Shown in pieces: positions 26,781-34,580 of a DNA stretch of 64,000 nt (position 1 is its first letter; every line of letters begins with the position of its first letter). This DNA comes from Mucilaginibacter cryoferens (lineage in GTDB: Bacteria; Bacteroidota; Bacteroidia; Sphingobacteriales; Sphingobacteriaceae): NCBI RefSeq assembly GCF_014205845.1, contig NZ_JACHCR010000004.1:329460-393459 (forward strand). The letters are read 5' to 3'. The notes beneath the pieces are model-generated. The model did no database searches. It saw only the letters and a list, made by a program, of their open reading frames with translations, and was not told the origin of the DNA. The position numbers and the translations under genes were made by a program.

Positions 26781-28127
26781 ATGGGAAAAACTACTAAATA
26801 TATTCTGATAGGGCTTGGCTCGCTGATCGTTCTGCTGATCATATTAAAAGTGACAGGCATTATTGGTAAACCTGCTTTAACACAGGTGGCTACCGAAAAA
26901 GCCGATACTCGTGTTATTAATGAAACAGTATCTGCCAGCGGTAAAATAAAACCACATATTGAAGTTAAAATAAGCCCCGAAGTATCTGGTGAGGTAGTTG
27001 AGCTACCTATAAAAGAAGGCGATGTGGTTAAAAAAGGGCAGCTGCTTTGTAAGATTCGCCCGGATATTTTAAAATCGGGGTACGACCGCGCGGTTGCATC
27101 ATACAATACCCAAAAGGCAAGTGTAGGTAACTCTGGTCAGCTGCTTAAGCAAGCCCAGGCTACTTTTGATAACCAGGCGGGTATTTTTAAACGTAGCGAA
27201 GCCCTTTATAAAAGTAAGGTACTTACCATATCTGAATATGAAAATGCAAGGGCCGCTTACGAAGGTGCAAAAGCATCGTTAGAGGCTGCCAAACAAAACG
27301 TTATCGGTTCGCAATACGGTTTGGTACAAACACAGGCTTCGGTAAAGGAAGCACAGGATAACCTGGCCAAAACAACCATTTACTCGCCTGTTGATGGTGT
27401 GGTATCCAAATTATCTATTGAGTTGGGCGAGCGTGTTTTAGGAACCCAGCAATTTGCCGGTACCGAGATCATGACCATATCTGACCTTAGTAAACTGGAT
27501 GTTAACGTAGATGTAAACGAAAACGATATTAACCGTATTGCCCTGGGCGATTCATCAAATATTGAAGTTGACGCATTTTTAGGCAAAAAATTTACAGGTG
27601 TGGTTTCCGAAATTGGAAGCTCGGCCAATGTAGTAGGTACCACTGCCGATCAGGTAACCAACTTTACTGTTAAAGTGCGTATTAATGCTGCCTCTTACAT
27701 GGCGTTGCTTAAAAAGTCTGCCGATAATCCTTCACCTTTCCGCCCGGGATTAACAGCTACAGTTGATATCAATACTAACCAGGTAAAATCGTTATCCGTA
27801 CCAATTCAGTCGGTAACTACCCGCGAGGAAAAGAAAGACCAGAACGGGCCGCCTAAAAAGGATGATGATAAAAGCAAGCCAGCTATCAGCCAGCCATCAA
27901 AAGAGTATGTGTTTGTGTTAACAGCGGGCAATAAACTTAAACAGGTACAGGTAACCACCGGCATTCAAAACGATACCTATATACAAGTACTTACCGGCCT
28001 TAAAGGTGGCGAAGAAGTAGTATCGGCTCCGTACGCGGCAATCACCAAAACGCTGGCAGATGGTATGGTAGTTGAAAAGGTTGACAAAGCGAAGCTGTTT
28101 AACGCTGACAATAACAAAAGCAATTAA
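26781..28127 (+). CDS. HlyD-family efflux periplasmic adaptor subunit
   Basis: The 448-residue adaptor has an N-terminal anchor helix (ILIGLGSLIVLLIILKVTGIIG). A lipoyl-type half motif (VSASGKIKPHIEVKISPEVSGEVVELPIKEGDVVKKGQLLCKI) follows, with a coiled-coil hairpin (about residues 95-180) and the second lipoyl half (TIYSPVDGVVSKLSIELGERV). A beta-barrel domain and a C-terminal membrane-proximal domain finish it, with a Lys/Asp/Pro-rich insert (EEKKDQNGPPKKDDDKSKPAISQPSKEY). Adaptors link an inner-membrane pump to TolC. The layout with the preceding tolC gene resembles MacA-type exporters, but MacB is absent here. Confidence 0.92.
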   Translation: MGKTTKYILIGLGSLIVLLIILKVTGIIGKPALTQVATEKADTRVINETVSASGKIKPHIEVKISPEVSGEVVELPIKEGDVVKKGQLLCKIRPDILKSGYDRAVASYNTQKASVGNSGQLLKQAQATFDNQAGIFKRSEALYKSKVLTISEYENARAAYEGAKASLEAAKQNVIGSQYGLVQTQASVKEAQDNLAKTTIYSPVDGVVSKLSIELGERVLGTQQFAGTEIMTISDLSKLDVNVDVNENDINRIALGDSSNIEVDAFLGKKFTGVVSEIGSSANVVGTTADQVTNFTVKVRINAASYMALLKKSADNPSPFRPGLTATVDINTNQVKSLSVPIQSVTTREEKKDQNGPPKKDDDKSKPAISQPSKEYVFVLTAGNKLKQVQVTTGIQNDTYIQVLTGLKGGEEVVSAPYAAITKTLADGMVVEKVDKAKLFNADNNKSN

Positions 28128-28152
28128 TTAAAAGATATTTGATATTATTGAT

Positions 28153-28187
28153 AAAGCCGCAGCCCCATAAGGTTGCGGCTTTGTTTT
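28153..28187 (+). terminator. Rho-independent terminator after the efflux operon
   Basis: The arms AAAGCCGCAGCC (28153-28164) and GGTTGCGGCTTT (28171-28182) pair with one G-U and an intervening 6-nt loop, followed by GTTTTTG. It lies 25 bp after the adaptor stop. Confidence 0.75.
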
Positions 28188-28499
28188 TGTAACGAGACTT
28201 TTTTTACGTGTTTTTGATCTGAATTGCTTTTGTAGAATTGTTGCGCAACAAGTGAAACAGTTGTAAATGTTGTTTTACTGGTAATCAGATTTTTGCGAAT
28301 TGCCATAAAATGCAAAGCGCAACAGTTGGGGGCTTTAGATACTTATTGGATAGGCACGAAGCAATCCCCATGACATGTTGTAGACCCGAGACTTACGAAG
28401 TTTCTGAAACTTCGTAAGTCTTTCACCGCATTGTCATTTCCCTCTCGGAATCCCCGGATTTTAATTCTTTCGATGACGGATTATTGAGTGAATAAATTC
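28183..28499. repeat. Gene-free gap with a perfect 15-bp palindromic hairpin
   Basis: No gene is visible here. AGACTTACGAAGTTT (28389-28403) and AAACTTCGTAAGTCT (28407-28421) form a perfect hairpin with a 3-nt loop. A fragment resembling module P (GCACGAAGCAATCCCC) stands at about 28356. Both belong to the dispersed repeats of this genome. Confidence 0.65.
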
Positions 28500-29324
28500 C
28501 TATACCACGCCCTGTAAACTCAATACTGCCTGATCTAAAAAGTTAGGGATCAGGGTTTGTTGGGTATGACTTATTTTATCCGGATCGGCAAGGTGAGAGA
28601 GCATATCCCTGTATTTTACATCGCCGTGTTCGCTGATAACTTCGTTTTTTTTCTCTTCTTTTAACAACAGGTTGCGCATGCCATTAGCATCGGCCTCGGG
28701 GTGAAACTGGGTAGAGAAAAAGTAGTCGTTAAATCGGATGGCCATCATAGCACGGGGGAGATCAACATGGGGGCGTTCTTTTTCGATAGCTACCAATTGC
28801 ATGTTTAAATCTTTAAACCGTTTTTGGTTTGGGTTAATCACCTGCCAGCTACGCGAATCAACAGCATAAAAAGGCTCGGCCAGGCCTTCAAATAAAGGTT
28901 CGGTTAAACCTGTTTCGGTTTTATTTACCGGTAATACACCAAATGATGGCGAACGACGGGTGTTAATATCGCCAAGCTCGTACTTACGGCACATGAGCTG
29001 AAAGGAGTGGCACACAAAAAACGCGTGCTTTTTATCGGTAGTGTTGGAGAGATTGTGATCTTCCAGCCTATCGGTAAGTCTGAAATACTTCTTCTCCCAC
29101 TCGGTACCCTCATCCAACGGACTACCAGGACCGCCGCTCGATAAATAAATATCAAAATTAAGTCCCGGCACTTCGCCGCCCCGGCGTACGTCAAAAATTT
29201 TGTAGGTAATATTTAAATCGTGCTTTGTTTTGTACCTGTTTAAAATATCCTGGAAACCGCGCATACCCTCGTTCGCTATCCCATCATACAGATCAAGTAT
29301 GGCAACTTTTATTTCCGGTTTCAT
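28500..29324 (-). CDS. Class I glutamine amidotransferase-like protein
   Basis: The 274-residue protein has the class I GATase fold, which hydrolyses glutamine and passes ammonia to a partner. The signs are ILDLYDGIANEGMRGF, the SSGGPGSP loop, nucleophile Cys105 in FVCHSFQLM, and His208/Glu210 in STQFHPEAD. The elbow is unusual: family members usually have G-x-C-x-G, here V-C-H-S-F. It could still be active, since Cys, His and Glu are all present. A 60-residue helical extension follows. It is the last gene of the minus-strand group with a GCS2-type ligase and an ATP-grasp ligase, so it could supply ammonia for amide formation. The real donor and acceptor are unknown. Confidence 0.85.
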   Translation of the reverse strand: MKPEIKVAILDLYDGIANEGMRGFQDILNRYKTKHDLNITYKIFDVRRGGEVPGLNFDIYLSSGGPGSPLDEGTEWEKKYFRLTDRLEDHNLSNTTDKKHAFFVCHSFQLMCRKYELGDINTRRSPSFGVLPVNKTETGLTEPLFEGLAEPFYAVDSRSWQVINPNQKRFKDLNMQLVAIEKERPHVDLPRAMMAIRFNDYFFSTQFHPEADANGMRNLLLKEEKKNEVISEHGDVKYRDMLSHLADPDKISHTQQTLIPNFLDQAVLSLQGVV

Positions 29325-29414
29325 AAGCCCCCTCTAAATCTCCCCCGGTAGGAGAGACTTTTTGTTTTTTAATTTCATATAAAGCCCTCCCTACCGGGGA
29401 GGGTTTGGGTGGGG
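29325..29414. repeat. GC-rich palindromic repeat pair in the amidoligase operon
   Basis: AAGCCCCCTCTAAATCTCCC at about 29324-29345 and AGCCCTCCCTACCGGGGAGG at 29382-29402 form two complementary hairpin arms between the GATase and GCS2 genes. The first is closely related to the repeat inside uvrA. It could lower expression of the GATase relative to the upstream genes. Confidence 0.75.
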
Positions 29415-30512
29415 CTATAACCCCTTTAATGTTTGTGATGTGATAAAATCAACCACATCTACAAAGTTATTATTTTGCTGGTAAACGGCCAGCTGTCTGT
29501 CGGCACCGGTGCCGGTTTCCAGTATTTTGTGTACATATTGGAGGTCATCGCGCGAGCCAAGGTCATCTACCACATCATCAACAAAATCTAAAAGCTCCAA
29601 TACCAACGACCGGGTATTTACTTCCATCTCTTTACCAAAATCAATCATTTTGCCGTCGATGCCATAACGGGCTGCACGCCATTTGTTTTCGTTGATGAGC
29701 GCGCGCGAATAGGTTATAAAATTCATGTTTTGTTGCCTCAGCTTATACAGCTTGGCACATAAGGCCTGGAAAAGCGCGGTGAAAGCGATGGTTTCGTCAA
29801 CCAGCATAGGGCAATCACAAATACGAAATTCGATAGTTTCGAAGAATGGGTGAACCCGGATGTCCCACCAGATCTTTTTGGCATTATCAATGCAATTGGT
29901 TTTTACCAGTAGCTTAATGTAGGCATCATACTCTTCAATGCTGCTAAAATAGTCGGGGATGCCCGTCCTCGGAAATTTATCAAACACCTTGGTACGGAAC
30001 GATTTGAAACCGGTATTACGTCCCTCCCAAAAAGGGGAATTGGTTGATAGCGCAAATACGTGCGGCAAAAAGTACCTCACCTGGTTGGCAATATGGATAG
30101 CCATATCGCGCGATTGGATGCCCACATGTACATGTAATCCAAAAATAAGATTCGATCGGGCGGCCTCCTGCATCTCATCCACAATCTCAAAATAGCGGGG
30201 ATTGTCTGTTATCAATTGATGCTGCCAGTGCGAAAACGGGTGCGTTCCTGCTGCGCCAATACGCAGGCCAATATCGCCGGCGAGCATAGCCACCGTTGTA
30301 CGCAGTTTGCTTACCTCTTTACGGGCCTCGGTGGTATTGTGGCAAATATTGGTGCCCACTTCTACCACGGCCTGGTGCATTTCGGCCTTTACCTGGTCTT
30401 CGTGGATCTTTTGCGCGCTATCCACAATTTTTTGCTCATGCGATTTTAATTCCCTGGTAACAGGGTCAATCACCATAAATTCTTCTTCAACACCTAAGGT
30501 AAACTCGTTCAT
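29415..30512 (-). CDS. Carboxylate-amine ligase of the GCS2 family (YbdK-like)
   Basis: GCS2-type ligases join an amine to a carboxylate through an acyl phosphate (the best known products are gamma-glutamylcysteine-type bonds). The 365-residue protein shows GVEEEFMVIDPVTREL, the metal/ATP-binding LIFGLHVHVGIQSRDMAI and STNSPFWEGRNTGFKSFRTKVFDKFPRTGIPDYF, followed by FRICDCPM, all standard for YbdK-like enzymes. It is 6 bp from the DUF4262 gene and shares a strand with a GATase and an ATP-grasp ligase. Two different ligases plus an ammonia-generating domain point to assembly of a small peptide or amide. Glutathione synthesis in the classical sense is not implied. Confidence 0.9.
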   Translation of the reverse strand: MNEFTLGVEEEFMVIDPVTRELKSHEQKIVDSAQKIHEDQVKAEMHQAVVEVGTNICHNTTEARKEVSKLRTTVAMLAGDIGLRIGAAGTHPFSHWQHQLITDNPRYFEIVDEMQEAARSNLIFGLHVHVGIQSRDMAIHIANQVRYFLPHVFALSTNSPFWEGRNTGFKSFRTKVFDKFPRTGIPDYFSSIEEYDAYIKLLVKTNCIDNAKKIWWDIRVHPFFETIEFRICDCPMLVDETIAFTALFQALCAKLYKLRQQNMNFITYSRALINENKWRAARYGIDGKMIDFGKEMEVNTRSLVLELLDFVDDVVDDLGSRDDLQYVHKILETGTGADRQLAVYQQNNNFVDVVDFITSQTLKGL

Positions 30513-30518
30513 AATTGG

Positions 30519-30983
30519 TTAGGTTAAATTAACAGGTCCTAATATTGGTTGTAAATCCTTAATGCTTTCGGGCCATTCATCTTGCCATGGGTAAATACCT
30601 TTTATTGTTGGATAGATGCATTGTAATAAAGGGAAATCATCTCCTTTATAATATCGCTGCGCCTGGCCAACGTAGCTATCATAATTTGATTTTTTTACCT
30701 CAATGATGTAACAATTGAAACCATTTAATATGTCTGATTCATATTTTAGCTGACTGAAAAACTTACCATTTTTGATATCATGAGCCATGTTATTTATTAG
30801 GGTGTGAGCCAACTGCTGTTTCAACCCGATGATGATAATCTCGGGATGCTGATAAGTTTCAAATAATCCAATGGAGTAACTAAAACCAGGACCAGTTTCA
30901 TCTTCCATCACATACATTACCTGTAGACCAAACTTTGTTATATCGTTTTCTAGTTTCGTATCCAGTTGTTGCGGGTTGGTCAT
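30519..30983 (-). CDS. DUF4262 domain protein
   Basis: The 154-residue protein has the DUF4262 hallmark FSYSIGLFETYQHPEIIIIGLKQQLAHTLINNM, and the conserved CYIIEVKKSNYDSYVGQAQRYYKGDDFPLLQCIYP. DUF4262 proteins have no known biochemical role. It lies between the ATP-grasp and GCS2 genes and may be functionally tied to them, or it may be a passenger. Its stop is only 6 bp from the GCS2 start, so they are co-transcribed. Confidence 0.85.
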   Translation of the reverse strand: MTNPQQLDTKLENDITKFGLQVMYVMEDETGPGFSYSIGLFETYQHPEIIIIGLKQQLAHTLINNMAHDIKNGKFFSQLKYESDILNGFNCYIIEVKKSNYDSYVGQAQRYYKGDDFPLLQCIYPTIKGIYPWQDEWPESIKDLQPILGPVNLT

Positions 30984-31011
30984 TTTGTTCCTTATCTGTT
31001 TTGTAGCTTTA

Positions 31012-31038
31012 TAGCGATGGGTTTCAATCCCATCGCTA
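31012..31038. repeat. Hairpin of the GGGTTTCAATCCC repeat type
   Basis: TAGCGATGGG (31012-31021) pairs with CCCATCGCTA (31029-31038). The loop carries TTTCAAT. The GGTTTCAA-type loop resembles the inverted repeat at 44561-44748. It lies between the ATP-grasp and DUF4262 genes and could be a weak terminator or processing site. Confidence 0.65.
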
Positions 31039-31045
31039 CGGGGTG

Positions 31046-32122
31046 TTATTTCTTCACGGTTTTCTTCGCCTTCACCACTTTTTCTTTCTTCACTTTCGCT
31101 TCTGTTTCAATGGCATGATCAACAGCACCAACAGATACATCTGCTTTAGTGGGTTTGGCTTTAGCTGCTACCAGCGGCGTTTTTGCTGCCGATGTTTTTA
31201 CAAACTCGCCCCAAGTAAGGTTGTCTAAGCCGTCTTTTTGTTTTTTTGCGCGTTCAATGGCGTAATCGGCAGCGGTTTCTACCACCCATTCAAAGTTTGC
31301 CTGGCCTACGCTGGTTACTTCGGCATCGGGGGCTGGGTTACAAAAGTCGATAGCGTAGGGGATACCATCGCGAATAGCAAACTCCACTGTATTAAAATCA
31401 TAACCCAAAAACTGGTTGAGTTTTATTACATAATCTTTAATTGTATCCAACAGTTTTTTTGCGGCCGGAGCTTTACCATGCTCGTAGCGCAGGTGGTGCG
31501 GGTTGCGCGGCTCGTACTGCATAATACGTACATGCTTGCCGCCAATGCAATAGCAGCGAAAGTAATCGTCAAAAACAACCTCTTCCTGTAGCATCATTAC
31601 ATACTGTTTGGTTTTGTTGTATTTATCAAAAAAGTCTTCTTTATCTTCCAATTTATAAACCTCTTTCCAGCCACCACCATCAAAAGGTTTCATGTAGGCG
31701 GGGAAGCCTACATAATTAAAAATGCCATCCCAATCTAAGGGGTAGGCCAGGTTACGGAACGATCTGTCTGTAGTATCATCGGGCAGGTCTTTTGATGGTA
31801 GTATCATCGTTTTAGGTACGGGAACACCAATTTTTACAGCCAGCGCGTTGTTGAAAAACTTTTCATCGGCACTCCACCAAAAGGGATTATTGATAACGGC
31901 TGTGCCGCAAATGGCAGCGTTTTTTAATGCCGCGCGATAAAACGGAACATCCTGCGAAATCCTGTCGACAATCACCGCGTAATCCAGTGGTTCGGCCTGC
32001 ATTACCTTATCCAGGCGTACAAACTCTGCCGATATATTTTTCTCAGCCTTCTGGTTTATCCTATCCACAAATGCCTGCGGAAACGAGTTTTCCTGTCCGA
32101 ATAAGATGCCTATTTTTTTCAT
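31046..32122 (-). CDS. ATP-grasp ligase with lysine-rich C-terminal tail
   Basis: The 358-residue protein has the ATP-grasp core: PAYMKPFDGGGWKEVYKL (nucleotide-binding lysine and glycine loop), the MMLQEEVVFDDYFRCYCIGGKHVRIMQYEP substrate region and NTVEFAIRDGIPYAIDFCNPAPD (Glu, Asp and Asn metal ligands). ATP-grasp ligases make C-N or C-S bonds through an acyl phosphate. About 50 residues at the end, past the enzyme core (TSAAKTPLVAAKAKPTKADV...KVKKEKVVKAKKTVKK), are Lys/Ala-rich and probably unstructured. That tail resembles histone-H1 or nucleic-acid-binding tails and could itself be modified. It is 66 bp from the preceding esterase gene. It is the central enzyme of the group. Confidence 0.88.
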   Translation of the reverse strand: MKKIGILFGQENSFPQAFVDRINQKAEKNISAEFVRLDKVMQAEPLDYAVIVDRISQDVPFYRAALKNAAICGTAVINNPFWWSADEKFFNNALAVKIGVPVPKTMILPSKDLPDDTTDRSFRNLAYPLDWDGIFNYVGFPAYMKPFDGGGWKEVYKLEDKEDFFDKYNKTKQYVMMLQEEVVFDDYFRCYCIGGKHVRIMQYEPRNPHHLRYEHGKAPAAKKLLDTIKDYVIKLNQFLGYDFNTVEFAIRDGIPYAIDFCNPAPDAEVTSVGQANFEWVVETAADYAIERAKKQKDGLDNLTWGEFVKTSAAKTPLVAAKAKPTKADVSVGAVDHAIETEAKVKKEKVVKAKKTVKK

Positions 32123-32187
32123 TATTATATGTTTTTGGTAGATGTAGTTTTTTAATTCAATAATTCACTCATTCAATAAATCAATAA

Positions 32188-32952
32188 TTACTTTATCGTC
32201 GATAAATAATGTGGAAACATCTCTTTCCATATCGGCCAATCATGGCTGGCATTGGGGCGAATATCTAACCAATGATTAATCCCCTTTTTGTTTAAAATGT
32301 TTGATAGCTGGATGTTATAATCCTTGCAAATGTCGTGCTCTGATGTGCCCAGGATAATGTTGATGTTCCATAGGTCGGCTATATCGCTGCCCGGGAGGTA
32401 GTCTACCGGGTTGTTGTAAAAAATATCATCATTATAAAAGCCGTCGGTAAACATCTTGATATCAAAAGCCCCGCCCATGGTAAACAGGTGGGCAACCTTT
32501 TCGGGATGTTTAAAAGCGAAGTTAGCGGCATGGTAACCACCAAAACTGCAACCGGCAACGGCTACTTTACCAATGCCGGTTTCGTGCATGGCCCAGGGGG
32601 CAAGTTCATGTAATAGCATCTTATCGTACCAGCTGTAATTACGGGCGCGATCTGCCGGGTGGATACCTTTATCGTACCAGGTACGGTCGTCTAAAGTATC
32701 GGGGCAGTATATTTTTACCAAACCTTCGTCTATAAACCATTTTACACTGTCAATTAATCCAAAATCTTTATTTTGGTGATAGCGCCCCTTGGTTGTAGGG
32801 AACAAAATAAGGGGGAAACCCCTATCGCCAAATACCAGCATTTCTACATGCAGGTTGAGGTTTGGCGAATACCAGCGATGATATTTTTCTATCAAAATGA
32901 GCCATTTAAGTTTACGATGCGGTAAGTTAAGTGGTTTAACTGAAAAAGGCAA
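32188..32952 (-). CDS. Alpha/beta-fold esterase of the amidoligase locus
   Basis: The 254-residue protein belongs to the serine esterases with an esterase D-like fold. Nucleophile motif GCSFGGYHAANFAF, an acidic-residue segment TSEHDIC and the catalytic-His region NASHDWPIWKEMFPHYL are clear. It has no signal peptide, so it is cytoplasmic. It starts the minus-strand group with the ATP-grasp gene 66 bp downstream. The start is uncertain: TTG at 32952 gives 254 residues, and an in-frame TTG at 32895 (MIEKYHRWYSPNL) is nearer to the N-terminus of related proteins, as I recall them. A role in releasing or transferring the ligated product is inferred. Confidence 0.85.
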   Translation of the reverse strand: MPFSVKPLNLPHRKLKWLILIEKYHRWYSPNLNLHVEMLVFGDRGFPLILFPTTKGRYHQNKDFGLIDSVKWFIDEGLVKIYCPDTLDDRTWYDKGIHPADRARNYSWYDKMLLHELAPWAMHETGIGKVAVAGCSFGGYHAANFAFKHPEKVAHLFTMGGAFDIKMFTDGFYNDDIFYNNPVDYLPGSDIADLWNINIILGTSEHDICKDYNIQLSNILNKKGINHWLDIRPNASHDWPIWKEMFPHYLSTIK

Positions 32953-32999
32953 CTAACTGATAAATTAATACGTTAGCTTAATAAATTGAAAACATAGCG

Positions 33000-33007
33000 T
33001 ACTTTTG
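33000..33007 (+). promoter_or_regulatory. Putative -7 element (TACTTTTG) of the second esterase gene
   Basis: TACTTTTG matches TAnnTTTG and stands 23 bp before the ATG at 33030. The intergenic gap between the two divergent esterase genes is only 77 bp, so the element probably serves the plus-strand gene and its position is consistent with the start at 33030. Confidence 0.5.
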
Positions 33008-33029
33008 AGCCCTTAAAAATTAACATAAT

Positions 33030-33845
33030 ATGTATTTGGGCTGGGCAGAAACTGAGATGACGATAACCGAAAAAAATATTACTATAAACTCCGCATTGCT
33101 TAACAGGGCAGTAACCTGTACCTTATTAATGCCCGATGAGCAGGATATAACTGAGCCTTTGAGCCTGTTGTTGTTGAACGATGGGCAGGAGTTGGAAAGC
33201 CTGGCTTTAACGCAAACGCTGGAGCAGCTATATAACAATAATAAGCTAAAGCCAATATTGGTAGCAGCCATACATGCTGGCGAAGATCGTTTGCAGGAAT
33301 ACGGTGTTGCCGGCAAGCCCGATTTTAAAAAGCGCGGCGCAAAAGCCGATAGCTATGCCCAATTTATTATAACCGAACTATTGCCGCAGATAAAAGCAGT
33401 AGCAGGTATCACCGAGTTTGATAGCATGGCCTACGCTGGTTTTTCTTTGGGTGGCTTATCAGCCTTTGACATCAGCTGGAGCAATGCCGGTGTGTTTGAT
33501 AAAGTTGGGGTGTTTTCTGGCGCGTTTTGGTGGAGAAGCAAGGATCTTACAAGCGGTTATACTGATAATGACAGGATAGCCCACACACTTGTAAAGGAAA
33601 CCGCCGGCAAGCCCAATCTGAAATTCTGGCTGCAAACCGGCACCAAAGATGAAACCAGCGACAGGAATAATAATGGCATTATAGACGCCATTGATGATAC
33701 CATAGACCTGATTAAAGAGTTGGAAGCTAAAGGTTATTCGCGCCCTGCTGATATTCAGTATATGGAGGTTGTAGGTGGGAGCCACAACACCGAGACATGG
33801 GGTAGGGTAATGAGTAAGTTTTTATGTTGGGCGTTTGGGAGGTAA
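33030..33845 (+). CDS. Alpha/beta-fold esterase with an EF-hand-like loop
   Basis: The 271-residue protein resembles enterochelin esterase-like and esterase D proteins: nucleophile Ser139 in AGFSLGGLSAFD, catalytic His252 in GGSHNTETW. Between them, residues 211-222 (DRNNNGIIDAID) fit the Ca-binding EF-hand loop spacing (D1, N3, N5, G6, I8, D9, D12). The loop may stabilise the lid or the acid residue through calcium. No signal peptide is evident. It diverges from the esterase/ATP-grasp group with a 77-bp gap, which suggests a shared regulator or the same pathway. An alternative start is the ATG for MTITEKNITI at 33057. The substrate is unknown. Confidence 0.85.
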   Translation: MYLGWAETEMTITEKNITINSALLNRAVTCTLLMPDEQDITEPLSLLLLNDGQELESLALTQTLEQLYNNNKLKPILVAAIHAGEDRLQEYGVAGKPDFKKRGAKADSYAQFIITELLPQIKAVAGITEFDSMAYAGFSLGGLSAFDISWSNAGVFDKVGVFSGAFWWRSKDLTSGYTDNDRIAHTLVKETAGKPNLKFWLQTGTKDETSDRNNNGIIDAIDDTIDLIKELEAKGYSRPADIQYMEVVGGSHNTETWGRVMSKFLCWAFGR

Positions 33846-33872
33846 GATTTGTTTTTGTAAATTAGCTTTATT

Positions 33873-34100
33873 ATGGGAACAGAAATAATTGAGAAAAAAC
33901 TTAATAAGCTGCCCGATAACCTTAAACTTAAAGTGGAAGGTTATATAGACGCATTGCTTATAGAATATAATATTACTGAATCCTCAGCTAAATCGACTTC
34001 ATTTCAGGTTAAGGCTGGTTTTGGTGGCGGTAAAGGGATAATTGGTTATATGGCTGATGACTTTGATGCGCCTTTGGAAGACTTTAAAGATTACATGTAA
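33873..34100 (+). CDS. VapB-type antitoxin (DUF2281-like)
   Basis: The 75-residue protein MGTEIIEKKLNKLPDNLKLKVEGYIDALLIEY... has the short helix pair typical of DUF2281-like antitoxins, and an acidic, toxin-binding C-terminus (FDAPLEDFKDYM). It ends 2 bp before the PIN gene start. The pair is therefore translationally coupled and autoregulated as in other type II systems. The family name is from memory of the fold. Confidence 0.8.
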   Translation: MGTEIIEKKLNKLPDNLKLKVEGYIDALLIEYNITESSAKSTSFQVKAGFGGGKGIIGYMADDFDAPLEDFKDYM

Positions 34101-34102
34101 TA

Positions 34103-34486
34103 GTGAATTATCTTTTAGATACACATGCATTTTTATGGTATATTGATGGTAATTCTGCTTTATCGGACAATGCCAAAGTTATTATTGAAGACCAATCAGC
34201 TGTCAAATTTGTAAGTACTGCCAGTTTATGGGAGATCTCAATAAAAATAAGTTTAGACAAGTTAAGATTAACGCTTGATTTTGACAGTTTACCTACATTT
34301 ATGGATCGTAACGATTTTAAAAACATCGCCATAGAATTTAGCCATTTACAACAGTTAAACCAATTACCCCATTTTCATAAAGATCCTTTTGATCGCCTCA
34401 TTATTTCTCAGGCCATTACAGAGAATATTACCATTATATCTGCCGATCAGCACTTTAAAATCTACCCTGTAGCTACTATTTGGTAA
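34103..34486 (+). CDS. VapC-type PIN-domain ribonuclease toxin
   Basis: The 127-residue protein is an intact PIN domain. Asp6 in LLDTHAFLWYI, Glu43 or so in TASLWEISIK, Asp in KDPFDRLIISQAI and the SADQHF motif supply the acidic metal-binding residues. PIN toxins cleave tRNA or rRNA and halt translation until the antitoxin recovers. The start codon is GTG at 34103, 2 bp after the antitoxin stop. Compared with the disrupted PIN gene at 23.9-24.3 kb this copy has no stop and looks functional. It differs in sequence from that gene, so they are not recent duplicates. Confidence 0.9.
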   Translation: MNYLLDTHAFLWYIDGNSALSDNAKVIIEDQSAVKFVSTASLWEISIKISLDKLRLTLDFDSLPTFMDRNDFKNIAIEFSHLQQLNQLPHFHKDPFDRLIISQAITENITIISADQHFKIYPVATIW

Positions 34487-34547
34487 TAGAAATGTATAAA
34501 TCTTTGCTGATAACTTGACAACGTTTTAAAATCTCATATATTAAACG

Positions 34548-34555
34548 TACCTTTG
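34548..34555 (+). promoter_or_regulatory. Putative -7 element (TACCTTTG) of typA
   Basis: TACCTTTG fits the Bacteroidota TAnnTTTG consensus and lies 26 bp upstream of the typA ATG. No clear -33 TTTG is seen at the usual distance. The vapC gene ends 61 bp upstream, so typA has its own promoter. Confidence 0.45.
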
Positions 34556-34580
34556 CGCCAAATTTATAGGGGCATATTTC

